A stretch of 64,000 nucleotides of DNA from JASHUC01 sp035523875 (GTDB lineage: Bacteria; Pseudomonadota; Gammaproteobacteria; Steroidobacterales; Steroidobacteraceae): positions 12,169-76,168 of the forward strand of contig DATKPY010000039.1 in assembly GCA_035523875.1 (NCBI GenBank). Reading direction: 5' to 3'. Positions within the stretch are counted from its first letter, which is position 1. Each line of letters starts with the position of its first letter. This document shows positions 1 to 10,392 of the stretch, piece after piece. Below the pieces are notes generated by a model. It was not told the origin of the DNA, ran no database searches, and worked only from the letters and a program-made list of their open reading frames with translations. The translations under genes were made by a program, and so were the position numbers.

Positions 1-2526
1 GGCGGTGCTGTCGGCGCTGCCGGTGGAGTTTCCGCCCTTGCTGTTCGAGATGCTGTTGGTGACCGAATTCGCCTCCGCGTTGCCGTTGAGCGCATTGGTG
101 CTGGAGCGGCCGCTCTGCGCGGCCGCGACGGCCGCGAAGCTCGTGAGCGCCGTGACGCTGCCGCCGGGCGCCTGGGTCTGCTCGGTGCCGGTCGGATTGC
201 CGGCCGCGCTGCTCAAGTACATCCGCCGGAGCATCTGCGGGTACTGCCAGTACTTGGGCGCGACCTCCATCACCACGAAGTACTGGTTGAACGGGTTGAA
301 GATGGTCGAGACCGTGCGCTGGCCGAACGCATCGTAGAGGACGCTGTCGATCTGGTTCGGCTCAAAGCCGTAGCGCTGCGCGGTCGTGCGGCTGATGTCG
401 AGGTAGATCTCGAGACTGTTCTGCTGCATGTCCGAGTTCACGTCCACGAGCTGCCCGCGGTGCTTGCCGAGCGCCGTCACGAGCTTCGAGGTCCAGGCGT
501 AGAGCGAAGCGGTATTGTCGCTCGTGAGCGTGTACTGGTACTCGGCGGCGGCCTGCCGGCCGCCGATGTGCAGATCCTGGACGGCCTGCAGAATGAGCCG
601 CGCACCGGCCACTTGATTGAGCCGCGGGCGCAGGCGCTGGACCACCTGGTCGGCCGAGAGGCGCCGCTCACCGAGTGGCTTGAGCTCGACGTACACGTTG
701 GCGGTATTGAGGGCGCGCCCGCCGGTGAAGCCGATCACCGAGGCGACGGCGGGGTCGCTTTGCACGATCCGCTGCAGCTGCTTCAACTTCTTGACCATCG
801 CCGGGAATGAGATGCTCTGATCGGCGATGATCTGGCCCAGGAGCAATCCGTTGTCCTGCTCCGGAAAGAACGTCGTCGGCACCAGCCTGAACAGAAAGAG
901 ATTGAGCGCGATCAAGGCGATCAGGAGGAGCCCAACGAGGAGCGCGTGGTCGAGTACCGCCGTGAGCGAGCGCGCGTAGGCGCGCTTGAAGCGCTCGAAC
1001 TGCGCTTCGCCCCACGCCGCCCACCGCGCGCTCGAGCGCACCCCGCCCGGGCGGGCGAGCAGATGCGCGCACATGGCGGGGGTCACCGTGAGCGAGATCA
1101 GGAGCGAGAGCAGGATCGCGATCGAGAGCGTCACGGCGAATTCGTGGAACAGGAGCCCGACGATGCCCGGCATGAGCAGGATCGGAATGAACACGGCGAT
1201 CAGCGACAGGCTCATCGAGATGACGGTGAAGGTGACCTCGGCGCTGCCGCGGAGCGCCGCCTCCTGCGGATCCTCGCCCGCCTCGAGGTGGCGCACGATG
1301 TTCTCGAGCACCACCACGGCATCGTCCACGACGAAACCGGTGGCGATGGTGAGCGCCATCAGCGAGAGGTTGTCGATGCTGTAGCCCAAGAGGTACATCG
1401 GCCCGAACGTGCCCAAGATGACGAGCGGCAGCACCACGGCCGGGATGAGCGTCGCGCGCGGGGACTGCAGGAACGCGAAGACGACCGCGATCACGAGCAG
1501 CACGGCGATGAACAGGCTCCGCTCGGTGTCGCCCACTGCCGCGGTGACCGACTGTGAGCGGTCGAGCGCAATGTGGACCTGAATGCTGGGCGGCAGGGTC
1601 GCCTCCACCGCCGGGAGCACCTTCTTGATCTCCGCGACGGTCTTGATGATGTTGGCGCCCGGCAGCGGAAAGACGATCACGCCCACCGTCGGTATGTCGT
1701 TGAAGAAGCCGGCGTTGCGGATGTTCTCGTTCGAGTCGATGACCTGGGCCACGTCGTGCAGCAGCACGGGAGCGCCGTTGCGGTACGCGATCACCAGATC
1801 GCGATAGTCCGCCGCCTTGCTCGCCTGGTCGTTGGAGACCACCTCGTAGCGCTGATCCCCCTGCTCGATGTAGCCCTTGGCGCTGTCCGCGTTGGCCGCG
1901 GCGATCGCCGCGCGCACATCCTCCAGGCCGATGCCGTAGCTGCTCAGCTTGTCGGGCTCGAGCTCGATGCGCACCGAGGGCAGCGCGCTGCCACCGAGGG
2001 TGATCTCCCCGACGCCGCTCACCTGCGACAGCTGCTGCTGGATCACGGTGTCCGCCGAGTCGTAGAGCTGCGCCGTCGTGAGCGTGCTCGAGGTGAGCGA
2101 AAGAATGAGGATCGGCGAGTCCGACGGGTTGTACTCGCGATAGGTGGGATTGTTGCGCAGCGTGGTCGGCAAGTCGGCGCGCGCTGCCTGAATACCCGCC
2201 TCCACGTCGCGCGCGGCGCCGTTGATGTCGCGGCTCAAGGCGAACTGCACGATCACCATCGAGGCGCCGACGAAGCTGGTCGAGGTGAGCTGGTTCACCC
2301 CGGAGATCGTCGCGAGCCGCCGCTCGAGCGGCTCGGCCACTGTCGAGGCCATGATCTCCGGGCTCGCGCCCGCCATGTTCGCCTGCACCACGATGACCGG
2401 GTAGGTGACGTTCGGGAGCGGTGCCACCGGCAGGTGGAAGTAGGCGAGCAGGCCCGAGAGCCCGATCGCGAGCGCGAGCAGGGTGGTCGCCACCGGGCGT
2501 CGGATGAAGAGCGCAGGCACGCTCAC
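1..2526 (-). CDS. mdtC: RND multidrug efflux permease, MdtC-like (3' end outside window)
   Basis: Inner-membrane proton-driven drug exporter of the HAE1 RND family, expected to form a mixed trimer with the preceding MdtB-like permease. Translation from GTG at 2526 gives an N-terminus VSVPALFIRRPVATTLLALA (first RND helix), and the TM4 proton-relay aspartates appear in VDDAVVVLENIV. The periplasmic stretch LYDAFGQRTVSTIFNPFNQY matches MdtC proteins. The GTG overlaps the mdtB stop as GTGA, so the two are translationally coupled. 842 codons are visible; the C-terminal helices lie beyond base 1. Oddity: from about residue 805 to the window edge the protein becomes a low-complexity stretch rich in Ser, Asn, Gly, Thr and Ala, where relatives have a short loop. 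The family call is firm; the MdtC assignment rests on operon position and similarity. Confidence 0.9.
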   Translation of the reverse strand, partial: MSVPALFIRRPVATTLLALAIGLSGLLAYFHLPVAPLPNVTYPVIVVQANMAGASPEIMASTVAEPLERRLATISGVNQLTSTSFVGASMVIVQFALSRDINGAARDVEAGIQAARADLPTTLRNNPTYREYNPSDSPILILSLTSSTLTTAQLYDSADTVIQQQLSQVSGVGEITLGGSALPSVRIELEPDKLSSYGIGLEDVRAAIAAANADSAKGYIEQGDQRYEVVSNDQASKAADYRDLVIAYRNGAPVLLHDVAQVIDSNENIRNAGFFNDIPTVGVIVFPLPGANIIKTVAEIKKVLPAVEATLPPSIQVHIALDRSQSVTAAVGDTERSLFIAVLLVIAVVFAFLQSPRATLIPAVVLPLVILGTFGPMYLLGYSIDNLSLMALTIATGFVVDDAVVVLENIVRHLEAGEDPQEAALRGSAEVTFTVISMSLSLIAVFIPILLMPGIVGLLFHEFAVTLSIAILLSLLISLTVTPAMCAHLLARPGGVRSSARWAAWGEAQFERFKRAYARSLTAVLDHALLVGLLLIALIALNLFLFRLVPTTFFPEQDNGLLLGQIIADQSISFPAMVKKLKQLQRIVQSDPAVASVIGFTGGRALNTANVYVELKPLGERRLSADQVVQRLRPRLNQVAGARLILQAVQDLHIGGRQAAAEYQYTLTSDNTASLYAWTSKLVTALGKHRGQLVDVNSDMQQNSLEIYLDISRTTAQRYGFEPNQIDSVLYDAFGQRTVSTIFNPFNQYFVVMEVAPKYWQYPQMLRRMYLSSAAGNPTGTEQTQAPGGSVTALTSFAAVAAAQSGRSSTNALNGNAEANSVTNSISNSKGGNSTGSADSTA

Positions 2527-5500
2527 GTCGGCCCCGAGGCCGCCGCGGCCGGCGGCCAACCCTTGATCCGCCGCGACAGACGGTCGAACAGGAGATAGAT
2601 CACGGGCGTGGTGAAGAGCGTCAACATCTGGCTCACCATCAGGCCCCCGATGATGGCGAGCCCCAAGGGCCGGCGCAGCTCCGAGCCCGTGCCATTGCCG
2701 ACGAGCAGCGGCAGGGCGCCCAAGATCGCGGCGAGCGTGGTCATCAGAATCGGACGGAAGCGCAGGAGGGAGGCCTCGAAGATCGCATCCTCGGGCGTTC
2801 TGCCGTGCTGACGTTCGGCCTCGAGTGCGAAGTCCACGATCATGATGCCGTTTTTCTTGACGATGCCGATCAACAGCACGATGCCGATGATGCCGATCAC
2901 GCCCAAGTCGGTGCCGGCGATCATGAGCGCGAGCAGCGCGCCGATGCCTGCCGACGGCAGCGTCGAGAGGATCGTCACGGGATGGATGTAGCTCTCGTAG
3001 AGCACACCGAGCACGATGTACACGGTGACGAGCGCGGCGATCAGCAGGAACACCTCGCTCGAGAGGGAATCCTCGAATGCCTGGGTCGCGCCCTGGAATG
3101 AGGTGGTGATGGAGGGCGGCAGCTTGACCGCACGCTCCGCCTGCTCGATCTCGTCCACCGCCGTGCTGAGCGAGGCATCGGGCGCCAGGTTGAACGACAC
3201 GGTCACCGCCGGAAACTGCGCGAGGTGGCTGATCACGAGCGGCGCCTTGGTGATCTTGATGTCGGCGATGCCGCTCAAGGGCACCTGGCCGGTGCTGCCG
3301 GTCTGGGTGGGCAGATACAACGTGCCGAGCGAGCTCACGCTCGGCAGACTGTCGGGCTTCGCGACCAGCACCACCCGATACTGATTCGACTGGTTGAAGA
3401 TGGTCGAGACGATGCGCTGCCCGAGCGCGTCGTAGAGCGCATTGTCGATGGTCGCCGGCGTGATGCCGTAGCGAGCCGCGAGCTGCCGGTTCACCACGAC
3501 ATCAACGCTCAGCCCCTGGTTGTTGAGATCGCTCGTCACATCGCTCAACGATGCGATCCGCTTCAACCGCGTGGTCAACTCAGGCACGTACTTGTCGAAG
3601 TCCTGCTGGCTCGGGCCCCGCAGCACGAACTGGTACTGATTGGGCGAGACCGTGGTGTCGAGGGTGAGATCCTGCGCCGGCTGCAGGTACAGCTTGATGC
3701 CGGAGACGCCGGCGACCTCGCTCTGCAGGCGCCGCGCGATCTGCGCCGCGGTGAGCGAGCGGTCGTCGTGCGGGCGCAGGTTGATGAGAAAGCGCCCGTC
3801 GTTGAGCGAGGTGTTGGTGCCATCGATGCCGATGTAGGAGGTGAGCGAGGTCACGTCCCGATCCTTGAGGATCGCCTCCGCGAGCGCCATCTGGCGGGCG
3901 GCCATCGCCCGGTAGGAGACCGAGTTGTCGGCGACGCTGATGCCTTGGATCACACCCACGTCCTGCACCGGGAACAACCCCTTGGGGATCACGATGTAGA
4001 GGAGCCCGGTGAGGGCGACCGTTGCGGTCGCGACCGCGAGCGTGAGCGGCTGATGCTGCAGCACCCAGCGCAGGCCGCGCTGATAGGCCGCGAGCGTCCT
4101 GTCGAACAGCGCCTCGCTCACGCGCTCGAAGCGGCTCGGGCTGCGGTCGGCCTTGCGCCGCAGGATCCGCGCGCACAGCATCGGCACGAGCGTCAGGGAG
4201 ACCACCGCGGAGATGCCGATGGTGACGGCGAGTGTCACGGCGAACTCGCTGAATAGCCGCCCGATCACGCCCGCCATGAACAAGAGCGGAATCAGCACCG
4301 CGATCAGCGAGATCGTGAGCGACAGGATGGTGAAGCCGATCTGCCCGGCGCCCTCGATCGCCGCCTCGAGCGCGCTCTTCCCCTCCTCCAGGTAGCGCAC
4401 GATGTTCTCGATCATCACGATCGAGTCGTCGACCACGAAGCCGGTGGCGATGATGAGCGCCATCAGCGAGAGGTTGTCGATCGAGTAGCCGAGCTGGTAC
4501 ATGACCGCGAGCGTCGCGATCAACGAGACGGGCACGGAAATGCTCGGGATGACGGTCGCCGGCACGTTGCGCAGGAAGACGAAGATCACGAGCACGACGA
4601 GCGCGATCGCGAGCAGCAGCTCGAGTGCCGCATCCGAGACCGAGGCGCGGATGACGCCGGTGGTGTCGGAGACGATCCGCACGTGCATCGCCTGCGGCAG
4701 GCTCGCGAGCAGCTGCGGCAGCTGCCTCTTGATCTCATCGACGGTGGCGATGACGTTCGCCCCGGGCTGGCGCATCACGTTGAGCACGATCGCCGGTGTG
4801 CGGTCGTACCAGGCACCCTGCTCGATGTCCTGCGCGGCCTGCGCGACCGTCGCGACGTTGCCGAGCAGCACCGGCGCGCCGTTCTGATACGCGATCACGC
4901 TGTCGAGGTAGTCCTGCGGGTCCTGGATCTGGTCGTTGTCGTTGATCGTGTAGTCGAGCGCCGGCCCGTCGAAGTTTCCCTTGGGCTCGCTCACATTGAT
5001 GTCGGCGAGGAGCGTGCGCAGATCGTCGATGTTGAGCCCGTAGCCGGCGAGCTTGTGCGGGTCCACCTCGACGCGCACGGCCGGCACGTTGCCGCCCGCG
5101 GGACTGACGAGGCCGACCCCCGGCACCTCGGAGATCTTCGATGCGAGACGATTGTTGGCGATGTCTTGCAGCTGCGTGAGCGACATCGATCGGGAGGTGA
5201 CCGCAAGGGTGAGAATGGGCTGATCGGCGGGATTGACCTTGGCATACACCGGTGGGGCGGGCAGGCCCGTCGGCAGCAGGCTGTTGGCGGCGTTGATCGC
5301 CTCCTGGACGTTCTGCTCGGCCACATCGAGGTTGAGCGAAAGGTCGAATTGCAGCGTGATGACCGAGGCTCCGGCGGAGCTGGCGGAGGTCATCTGCGTC
5401 AATCCGGAGATCTCCCCCAACTGCACCTCGAGGGGCGCGGTCACCGTGGTTGCCATCACCTGAGGGCTGGCACCGGGATAGAACGTGAGCACCTGGATCG

Positions 5501-5630
5501 TCGGATAGTCGATATCCGGGAGCGAGGAGACCGGAAGGAAGCGCACCGCGACCGCGCCCACGAGGACGAGCGCGATGATGAGCAGCGAGGTCGCGACCGG
5601 CCTCAGGATGAACGGGCGGGAGATGTTCAT
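2523..5630 (-). CDS. mdtB: RND multidrug efflux permease, MdtB-like
   Basis: Full-length RND permease of 1035 aa, the usual length. It opens with MNISRPFILRPVATSLLIIA (TM1). The periplasmic porter region begins around residue 40 (SSLPDIDYPTIQV). The TM4 motif GFVVDDSIVMIENIV carries the proton-translocating Asp pair at residues 401-402. A second helix-porter-helix half follows, as in AcrB-type pumps, and the protein ends in a short Ala-rich tail. It sits between the MdtA-like adaptor (27 nt upstream) and the MdtC-like permease (overlap GTGA), the standard mdtABC order. Substrates cannot be read from the sequence; MdtABC in enterobacteria exports novobiocin, bile salts and other compounds. Confidence 0.95.
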   Translation of the reverse strand: MNISRPFILRPVATSLLIIALVLVGAVAVRFLPVSSLPDIDYPTIQVLTFYPGASPQVMATTVTAPLEVQLGEISGLTQMTSASSAGASVITLQFDLSLNLDVAEQNVQEAINAANSLLPTGLPAPPVYAKVNPADQPILTLAVTSRSMSLTQLQDIANNRLASKISEVPGVGLVSPAGGNVPAVRVEVDPHKLAGYGLNIDDLRTLLADINVSEPKGNFDGPALDYTINDNDQIQDPQDYLDSVIAYQNGAPVLLGNVATVAQAAQDIEQGAWYDRTPAIVLNVMRQPGANVIATVDEIKRQLPQLLASLPQAMHVRIVSDTTGVIRASVSDAALELLLAIALVVLVIFVFLRNVPATVIPSISVPVSLIATLAVMYQLGYSIDNLSLMALIIATGFVVDDSIVMIENIVRYLEEGKSALEAAIEGAGQIGFTILSLTISLIAVLIPLLFMAGVIGRLFSEFAVTLAVTIGISAVVSLTLVPMLCARILRRKADRSPSRFERVSEALFDRTLAAYQRGLRWVLQHQPLTLAVATATVALTGLLYIVIPKGLFPVQDVGVIQGISVADNSVSYRAMAARQMALAEAILKDRDVTSLTSYIGIDGTNTSLNDGRFLINLRPHDDRSLTAAQIARRLQSEVAGVSGIKLYLQPAQDLTLDTTVSPNQYQFVLRGPSQQDFDKYVPELTTRLKRIASLSDVTSDLNNQGLSVDVVVNRQLAARYGITPATIDNALYDALGQRIVSTIFNQSNQYRVVLVAKPDSLPSVSSLGTLYLPTQTGSTGQVPLSGIADIKITKAPLVISHLAQFPAVTVSFNLAPDASLSTAVDEIEQAERAVKLPPSITTSFQGATQAFEDSLSSEVFLLIAALVTVYIVLGVLYESYIHPVTILSTLPSAGIGALLALMIAGTDLGVIGIIGIVLLIGIVKKNGIMIVDFALEAERQHGRTPEDAIFEASLLRFRPILMTTLAAILGALPLLVGNGTGSELRRPLGLAIIGGLMVSQMLTLFTTPVIYLLFDRLSRRIKGWPPAAAASGPT

Positions 5631-5657
5631 CGTGCGCGAGCGATCCGCTGCGGCGCG

Positions 5658-6842
5658 TCAGCCCGCCGCGGATCGAGCGGCGGAGGAGGCGCTCGTCGCG
5701 GTGAAGCTGATCTTCGCGCCGTCGCTCAAGCGGTCGGTGCCGTCGATCACGACCGTGTCTCCGGCCGCGAGGCCCGAGAGGATGGCGGTGTTCCGGCCGT
5801 CGCTCGGGCCCAGCGTGACCTTGCGCACCGATGCCGTGCCGTTCGCATTCGCGAGGTACACGTAGTCGCCGGGCGCGCCGGTGAGCACGGCGGAGGTGGG
5901 AACGAGCAAGGCCGGGCGCAGCGTATCGACCAGCATCTTCACGTTGACGAACTCGTTCGGGAACAGCGCCTCGTCCGCATTGGGAAAGGTCGCACGCAGC
6001 GTGACCGTACCGGTGCTGGTTGCCATCTGGTTGCTGATCGCATAGAGCGTGCCGGTCGCAAGCTCGCGCGTGTTGTCGCTCGAGTACGCGGTGACCGGGA
6101 GCTGCGCGCCGGAATTGAACCGCTCGATCACCCGCTCGAGATCGTTCTGGGCGATCGTGAATTCCACCGTCGTCGGTTTCATCGTGGTGATCACGACGAT
6201 GCCGGGCGAGCTCGAGGCCGTGACGTAGTTGCCCGGATCGACCAGGCGCAACCCCACCCTGCCGGCAACCGGCGCCGTGATGTGGCAATAGACGAGATCG
6301 AGCCGGTACTGGGCGATGTTGGCCTCATCGGACTTGACCTGCGCCTCGTCCTGGGCCACGGCGAACTGCTGGTCGATCACGGTCTGCTCGGCGATCGCCT
6401 TCTTCGCGTGCAGCTCCTCGTAGCGAGCGAGATCGGAGCGGGCCTGCGCGAGCGCCGCCTGATCCTTCGCGAGCTGCGCTTGGGCCTGTTGCAGGTCTAC
6501 TTCATAGGGACGCGGGTCGATCTGGGCGAGAAACTGCCCCTTCTTCACGTCCTCGCCTTCGTGGTAGCCCACCTGCGTGAGGTAGCCGCTCAGCATCGGT
6601 AACACCGTCACGGTCGCGATCGGGGTGACCGTGCCGAGCTCGGAGAGCGTCTCCGGCATCGCACCGCTCACGGCACGCGCGACCTTCACGGCCTGCGCGC
6701 TTGCCCCTTTTGGGGGCGAGGTGCGCACGAGCAGATGGATCACGACGAGCGCGAGCAGGATCGCGACGACCGTGCCGACGACCCAGCGCGCCCGACCGTG
6801 ATGCGCGTGCTCGCTGGGGGTTGTCTCCTGCGCTGTGTTCAT
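5658..6842 (-). CDS. mdtA: RND efflux periplasmic adaptor, MdtA-like
   Basis: Membrane-fusion protein that links the RND permeases to an outer-membrane channel. The ATG at 6842 (MNTAQETTPSEHAHH) gives 394 aa with one N-terminal hydrophobic anchor around residues 22-38. A biotinyl-lipoyl-like hairpin follows (GYLTQVGYHEGEDVKKGQFL), then a coiled-coil hairpin (QAQAQLAKDQAALAQARSDL) and beta-barrel segments. The frame stays open upstream to 7013, but that extension would run through tRNA-Lys, so it is rejected. It is first in the mdtA-mdtB-mdtC operon. No outer-membrane factor is visible in the window. Confidence 0.94.
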   Translation of the reverse strand: MNTAQETTPSEHAHHGRARWVVGTVVAILLALVVIHLLVRTSPPKGASAQAVKVARAVSGAMPETLSELGTVTPIATVTVLPMLSGYLTQVGYHEGEDVKKGQFLAQIDPRPYEVDLQQAQAQLAKDQAALAQARSDLARYEELHAKKAIAEQTVIDQQFAVAQDEAQVKSDEANIAQYRLDLVYCHITAPVAGRVGLRLVDPGNYVTASSSPGIVVITTMKPTTVEFTIAQNDLERVIERFNSGAQLPVTAYSSDNTRELATGTLYAISNQMATSTGTVTLRATFPNADEALFPNEFVNVKMLVDTLRPALLVPTSAVLTGAPGDYVYLANANGTASVRKVTLGPSDGRNTAILSGLAAGDTVVIDGTDRLSDGAKISFTATSASSAARSAAG

Positions 6843-6983
6843 TGCGACTCCGATCGGCGCACCAAAAAAGCGGAAACGCGCCCTGGGCCATGACGGTAGA
6901 CAAGATTGACAATGTTTAATGCCGCGGGTCGATGAGGCGAGCGGCGGCGCGCGCGGCTCAGTCGTCGGCTCTCGCGCAGCTAT

Positions 6984-7059
6984 TGGTGGGCCATGAAGGA
7001 CTCGAACCTTCAACCAACGGATTAAGAGTCCGCTGCTCTACCAATTGAGCTAATGGCCC
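6984..7059 (-). tRNA. tRNA-Lys (anticodon CTT)
   Basis: Read on the minus strand, a 7-bp acceptor stem GGGCCAT/ATGGCCC, D arm, 5-bp anticodon stem with loop CTCTTAA (anticodon CTT) and T arm with TTCGAGT form a complete cloverleaf ending in an encoded ACCA. It is the last of four tandem tRNAs. A CTT anticodon reads AAG, which suits a GC-rich genome; the TTT-anticodon gene is not in this window. Confidence 0.95.
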
Positions 7060-7078
7060 GGCTCGCGCCACGAGAAAC

Positions 7079-7155
7079 TGGGGTGGACGATGGGACTCGA
7101 ACCCACGACGGCCGGGATCACAACCCGGGGCTCTACCAACTGAGCTACGTCCACC
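7079..7155 (-). tRNA. tRNA-His (anticodon GTG)
   Basis: Minus-strand cloverleaf with anticodon loop TTGTGAT (anticodon GTG). It carries the extra 5' G(-1) opposite the C73 discriminator that is specific to histidine tRNAs, and CCA is encoded. It is third in the Pro-Arg-His-Lys tandem. Confidence 0.96.
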
Positions 7156-7176
7156 ATCCTCACCTGCACGGCAGCG

Positions 7177-7253
7177 TGGCGCGCCCGGCAGGACTCGAAC
7201 CTGCGACCCTCGGCTTAGAAGGCCGATGCTCTATCCGCCTGAGCTACGGGCGC
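7177..7253 (-). tRNA. tRNA-Arg (anticodon TCT)
   Basis: Minus-strand cloverleaf with acceptor GCGCCCG/CGGGCGC, anticodon loop CTTCTAA (anticodon TCT, reading AGA and AGG) and an encoded 3' GCCA. It is second in the tandem tRNA operon. Confidence 0.95.
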
Positions 7254-7263
7254 ACGCCCGTGG

Positions 7264-7340
7264 TGGTCGGGGCAGAGGGATTTGAACCCCCGACCCTCTG
7301 CTCCCAAAGCAGATGCGCTACCAGACTGCGCCATGCCCCG
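7264..7340 (-). tRNA. tRNA-Pro (anticodon TGG)
   Basis: Minus-strand cloverleaf with acceptor CGGGGCA/TGCCCCG, anticodon loop TTTGGGA (anticodon TGG) and T arm TTCAAAT, with CCA encoded. It is the first tRNA of the operon, about 40 nt downstream of a strong promoter. Confidence 0.95.
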
Positions 7341-7380
7341 TCCCGAAAGACTCATCGCCGCACACCCCACGGGGGCGCGC

Positions 7381-7410
7381 ATCATACGTAAGTGCCGCGA
7401 ACAGCGTCAA
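7381..7410 (-). promoter_or_regulatory. Sigma-70 promoter of the tRNA operon with GC-rich discriminator
   Basis: On the minus strand: -35 TTGACG (7410-7405), an 18-bp spacer, then -10 TATGAT (7386-7381), followed directly by GCGCGCCCC. A GC-rich discriminator after the -10 is the known signature of stable-RNA promoters under ppGpp/DksA (stringent) control. Transcription would run into tRNA-Pro at 7340. That it is active is inferred. Confidence 0.75.
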
Positions 7411-7447
7411 TTTGTGCAGCGCACCAGTGCCGCTCGGCGGCACCGCC

Positions 7448-8887
<1,440 letters not shown>

Positions 8888-8894
8888 GATACGG

Positions 8895-10334
8895 TCACGC
8901 GAATCGCGCGAGCCGCTCGTGCGCGGCACCCTCCGGCACGGCCTTGAGGATGAGCGCGAGCTCCGGACCATGATCGAGACCGGTGAGCGCGAGTCGCAAC
9001 GGCAAGTACAGCTCCGCGCCCTTGCGTCCCGTGGCCGCGCGCACGGCGGCGACGATCGCCCCGAGATCCGCACCGCTCGCGGCGGCGGCGCGCGCCGCCG
9101 CGCCGAAGAACTGCGTTCCCGCGGCGCGGATCACCTGCAGCCCCCCCGGATCGACCGCGGGCGGTGCGCCGAAGACGACCCGCACCCACGCGCGTGCTTC
9201 CTCGGGCAGCACGATGTTCGGGCGCACGGCTTCGACGAAGGCCGCGACGCTGCGCTCATCGAGCCCCGGAGGCAGCACCCCGCTCAACCACCCACGCGCC
9301 TGCGCGATCGAGAGCCGATGCACCGCCTCCTTCTGCCAGCCGCGCAGCTGCTGCGGATCGAAGCGCGCGGCGGCGCGGCCCAGGTGTGCGGCATCGAACA
9401 CCCGCGCCATCGCCTCGAGGGCGAGGTACCCGTGCTCGCTCGTCGAGTGTCCGAGCCGGAAGAGATGATTGAGGAGCGCGCCGGGAAGATACCCCTGCTC
9501 GCGGTACTCGCGCACGCTCGCCGAGCCCTGCCGCTTGGAGAGCCGGGCCGCATCCTCGCCGAGTAGCAGCGCGACGTGCCCGTACACGGGCGCTGAGAGC
9601 GCAAGCGCCGCGAGCACGAGCAGCTGGCGCGGCGTGTTGGCGAGGTGATCCTCCCCGCGCAGCACGTGCGTGATCCCCATGCAGGCATCGTCGACGGCGT
9701 TGCTGAAGAAGAAGGCGGCCGACCCGTCGGCACGCCGCACGACGAAGTCGCCGATGTCATCGGAGAGGAAGCACTGCCGCCCGTGCACGAGGTCGTCAAA
9801 TTCGACGCGCTGCCCGGAGGGCACACGGAAGCGCAGCGTCGGTGCGAGCCCGAGCGCGCGCCTGCGCGCCTGCTCCTCGCGGCTGAGATCACGGCAGGTG
9901 CCCGCGTAGCGCGGCGGCTTGCCGGAGGCGAGCTGCGCGCGCCGCGACAGGTCGAGCTCGAGCGGGGAGCAGAAACACGGGTACGCCCGCGCGCTGCGCT
10001 CGAGCACGGCGAAATAGCCCGCGTAGAGCGCGCCGCGCTGCGACTGGCGATACGGGCCGAGGGAGTCCTCCCGGTCGGGACCTGCATCCCACTCGAACCC
10101 GAGCCAGTGCAGGTCCTCGAGCTGGCGCTCGCCGTACGCATCGCGACTGCGCTCGAGATCCGTATCCTCCACGCGCAGCACGAAGCGTCCGCCGCCGCGG
10201 CGGGCGAGCAGCAAGTTAAAGAGCGCCGTGCGCGCATTGCCGAGGTGCAGATCGCCCGTCGGACTCGGCGCAAAGCGCGTCACGGGCGGGACGGTCGCGG
10301 CCGGCACCGCTGCAGAGGGTTCGCTGATCGTCAC
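8895..10334 (-). CDS. gltX: Glutamyl-tRNA synthetase
   Basis: Class I synthetase that charges tRNA-Glu; 479 aa from the GTG at 10334. Signatures: TRFAPSPTGDLHLGNARTAL with HLGN at about residues 30-33, ALFNLLLARRGGGRFVLRVE, a Cys cluster YPCFCSPLEL, HVLRGEDHLANTPRQL and the KMSKS-type loop SKRQGSASV. The start was chosen because the family core begins about 18 residues later and because a promoter-like -10 lies 7 nt upstream, which would make the mRNA leaderless. Longer upstream starts would run into the divergent cyclophilin gene. It is first in gltX-cysS. Confidence 0.94.
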   Translation of the reverse strand: MTISEPSAAVPAATVPPVTRFAPSPTGDLHLGNARTALFNLLLARRGGGRFVLRVEDTDLERSRDAYGERQLEDLHWLGFEWDAGPDREDSLGPYRQSQRGALYAGYFAVLERSARAYPCFCSPLELDLSRRAQLASGKPPRYAGTCRDLSREEQARRRALGLAPTLRFRVPSGQRVEFDDLVHGRQCFLSDDIGDFVVRRADGSAAFFFSNAVDDACMGITHVLRGEDHLANTPRQLLVLAALALSAPVYGHVALLLGEDAARLSKRQGSASVREYREQGYLPGALLNHLFRLGHSTSEHGYLALEAMARVFDAAHLGRAAARFDPQQLRGWQKEAVHRLSIAQARGWLSGVLPPGLDERSVAAFVEAVRPNIVLPEEARAWVRVVFGAPPAVDPGGLQVIRAAGTQFFGAAARAAAASGADLGAIVAAVRAATGRKGAELYLPLRLALTGLDHGPELALILKAVPEGAAHERLARFA

Positions 10335-10341
10335 TGCAACA

Positions 10342-10351
10342 ATGTTACCAT
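10342..10351. promoter_or_regulatory. Near-symmetrical -10 element between gltX and the cyclophilin gene
   Basis: The ten bases ATGTTACCAT read ATGGTAACAT on the other strand. The minus strand thus contains an extended -10 (TG-G-TAACAT) and the plus strand an overlapping one (TG-T-TACCAT). The minus-strand start point would fall at or next to the gltX GTG (10334). The plus-strand start point would fall near 10358, leaving a leader with GAGGA before the cyclophilin ATG. No good -35 is seen on either side, as is usual for extended -10 promoters. This is a sequence-based prediction only. Confidence 0.45.
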
Positions 10352-10392
10352 CCCGCTCCGGCCGCCACGGCGATGCGAGGATCCCTCGAGCG

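Noticed and set aside
4683..6602. A 639-codon plus-strand open frame opposite mdtB and mdtA
   Set aside because: Antisense to clear RND pump genes, with composition typical of a shadow frame and no recognisable motif.
6843..7013. N-terminal extension of MdtA to a start at 7013
   Set aside because: It would translate through the 3' half of tRNA-Lys and lacks similarity to adaptors; ATG 6842 directly precedes the membrane anchor.
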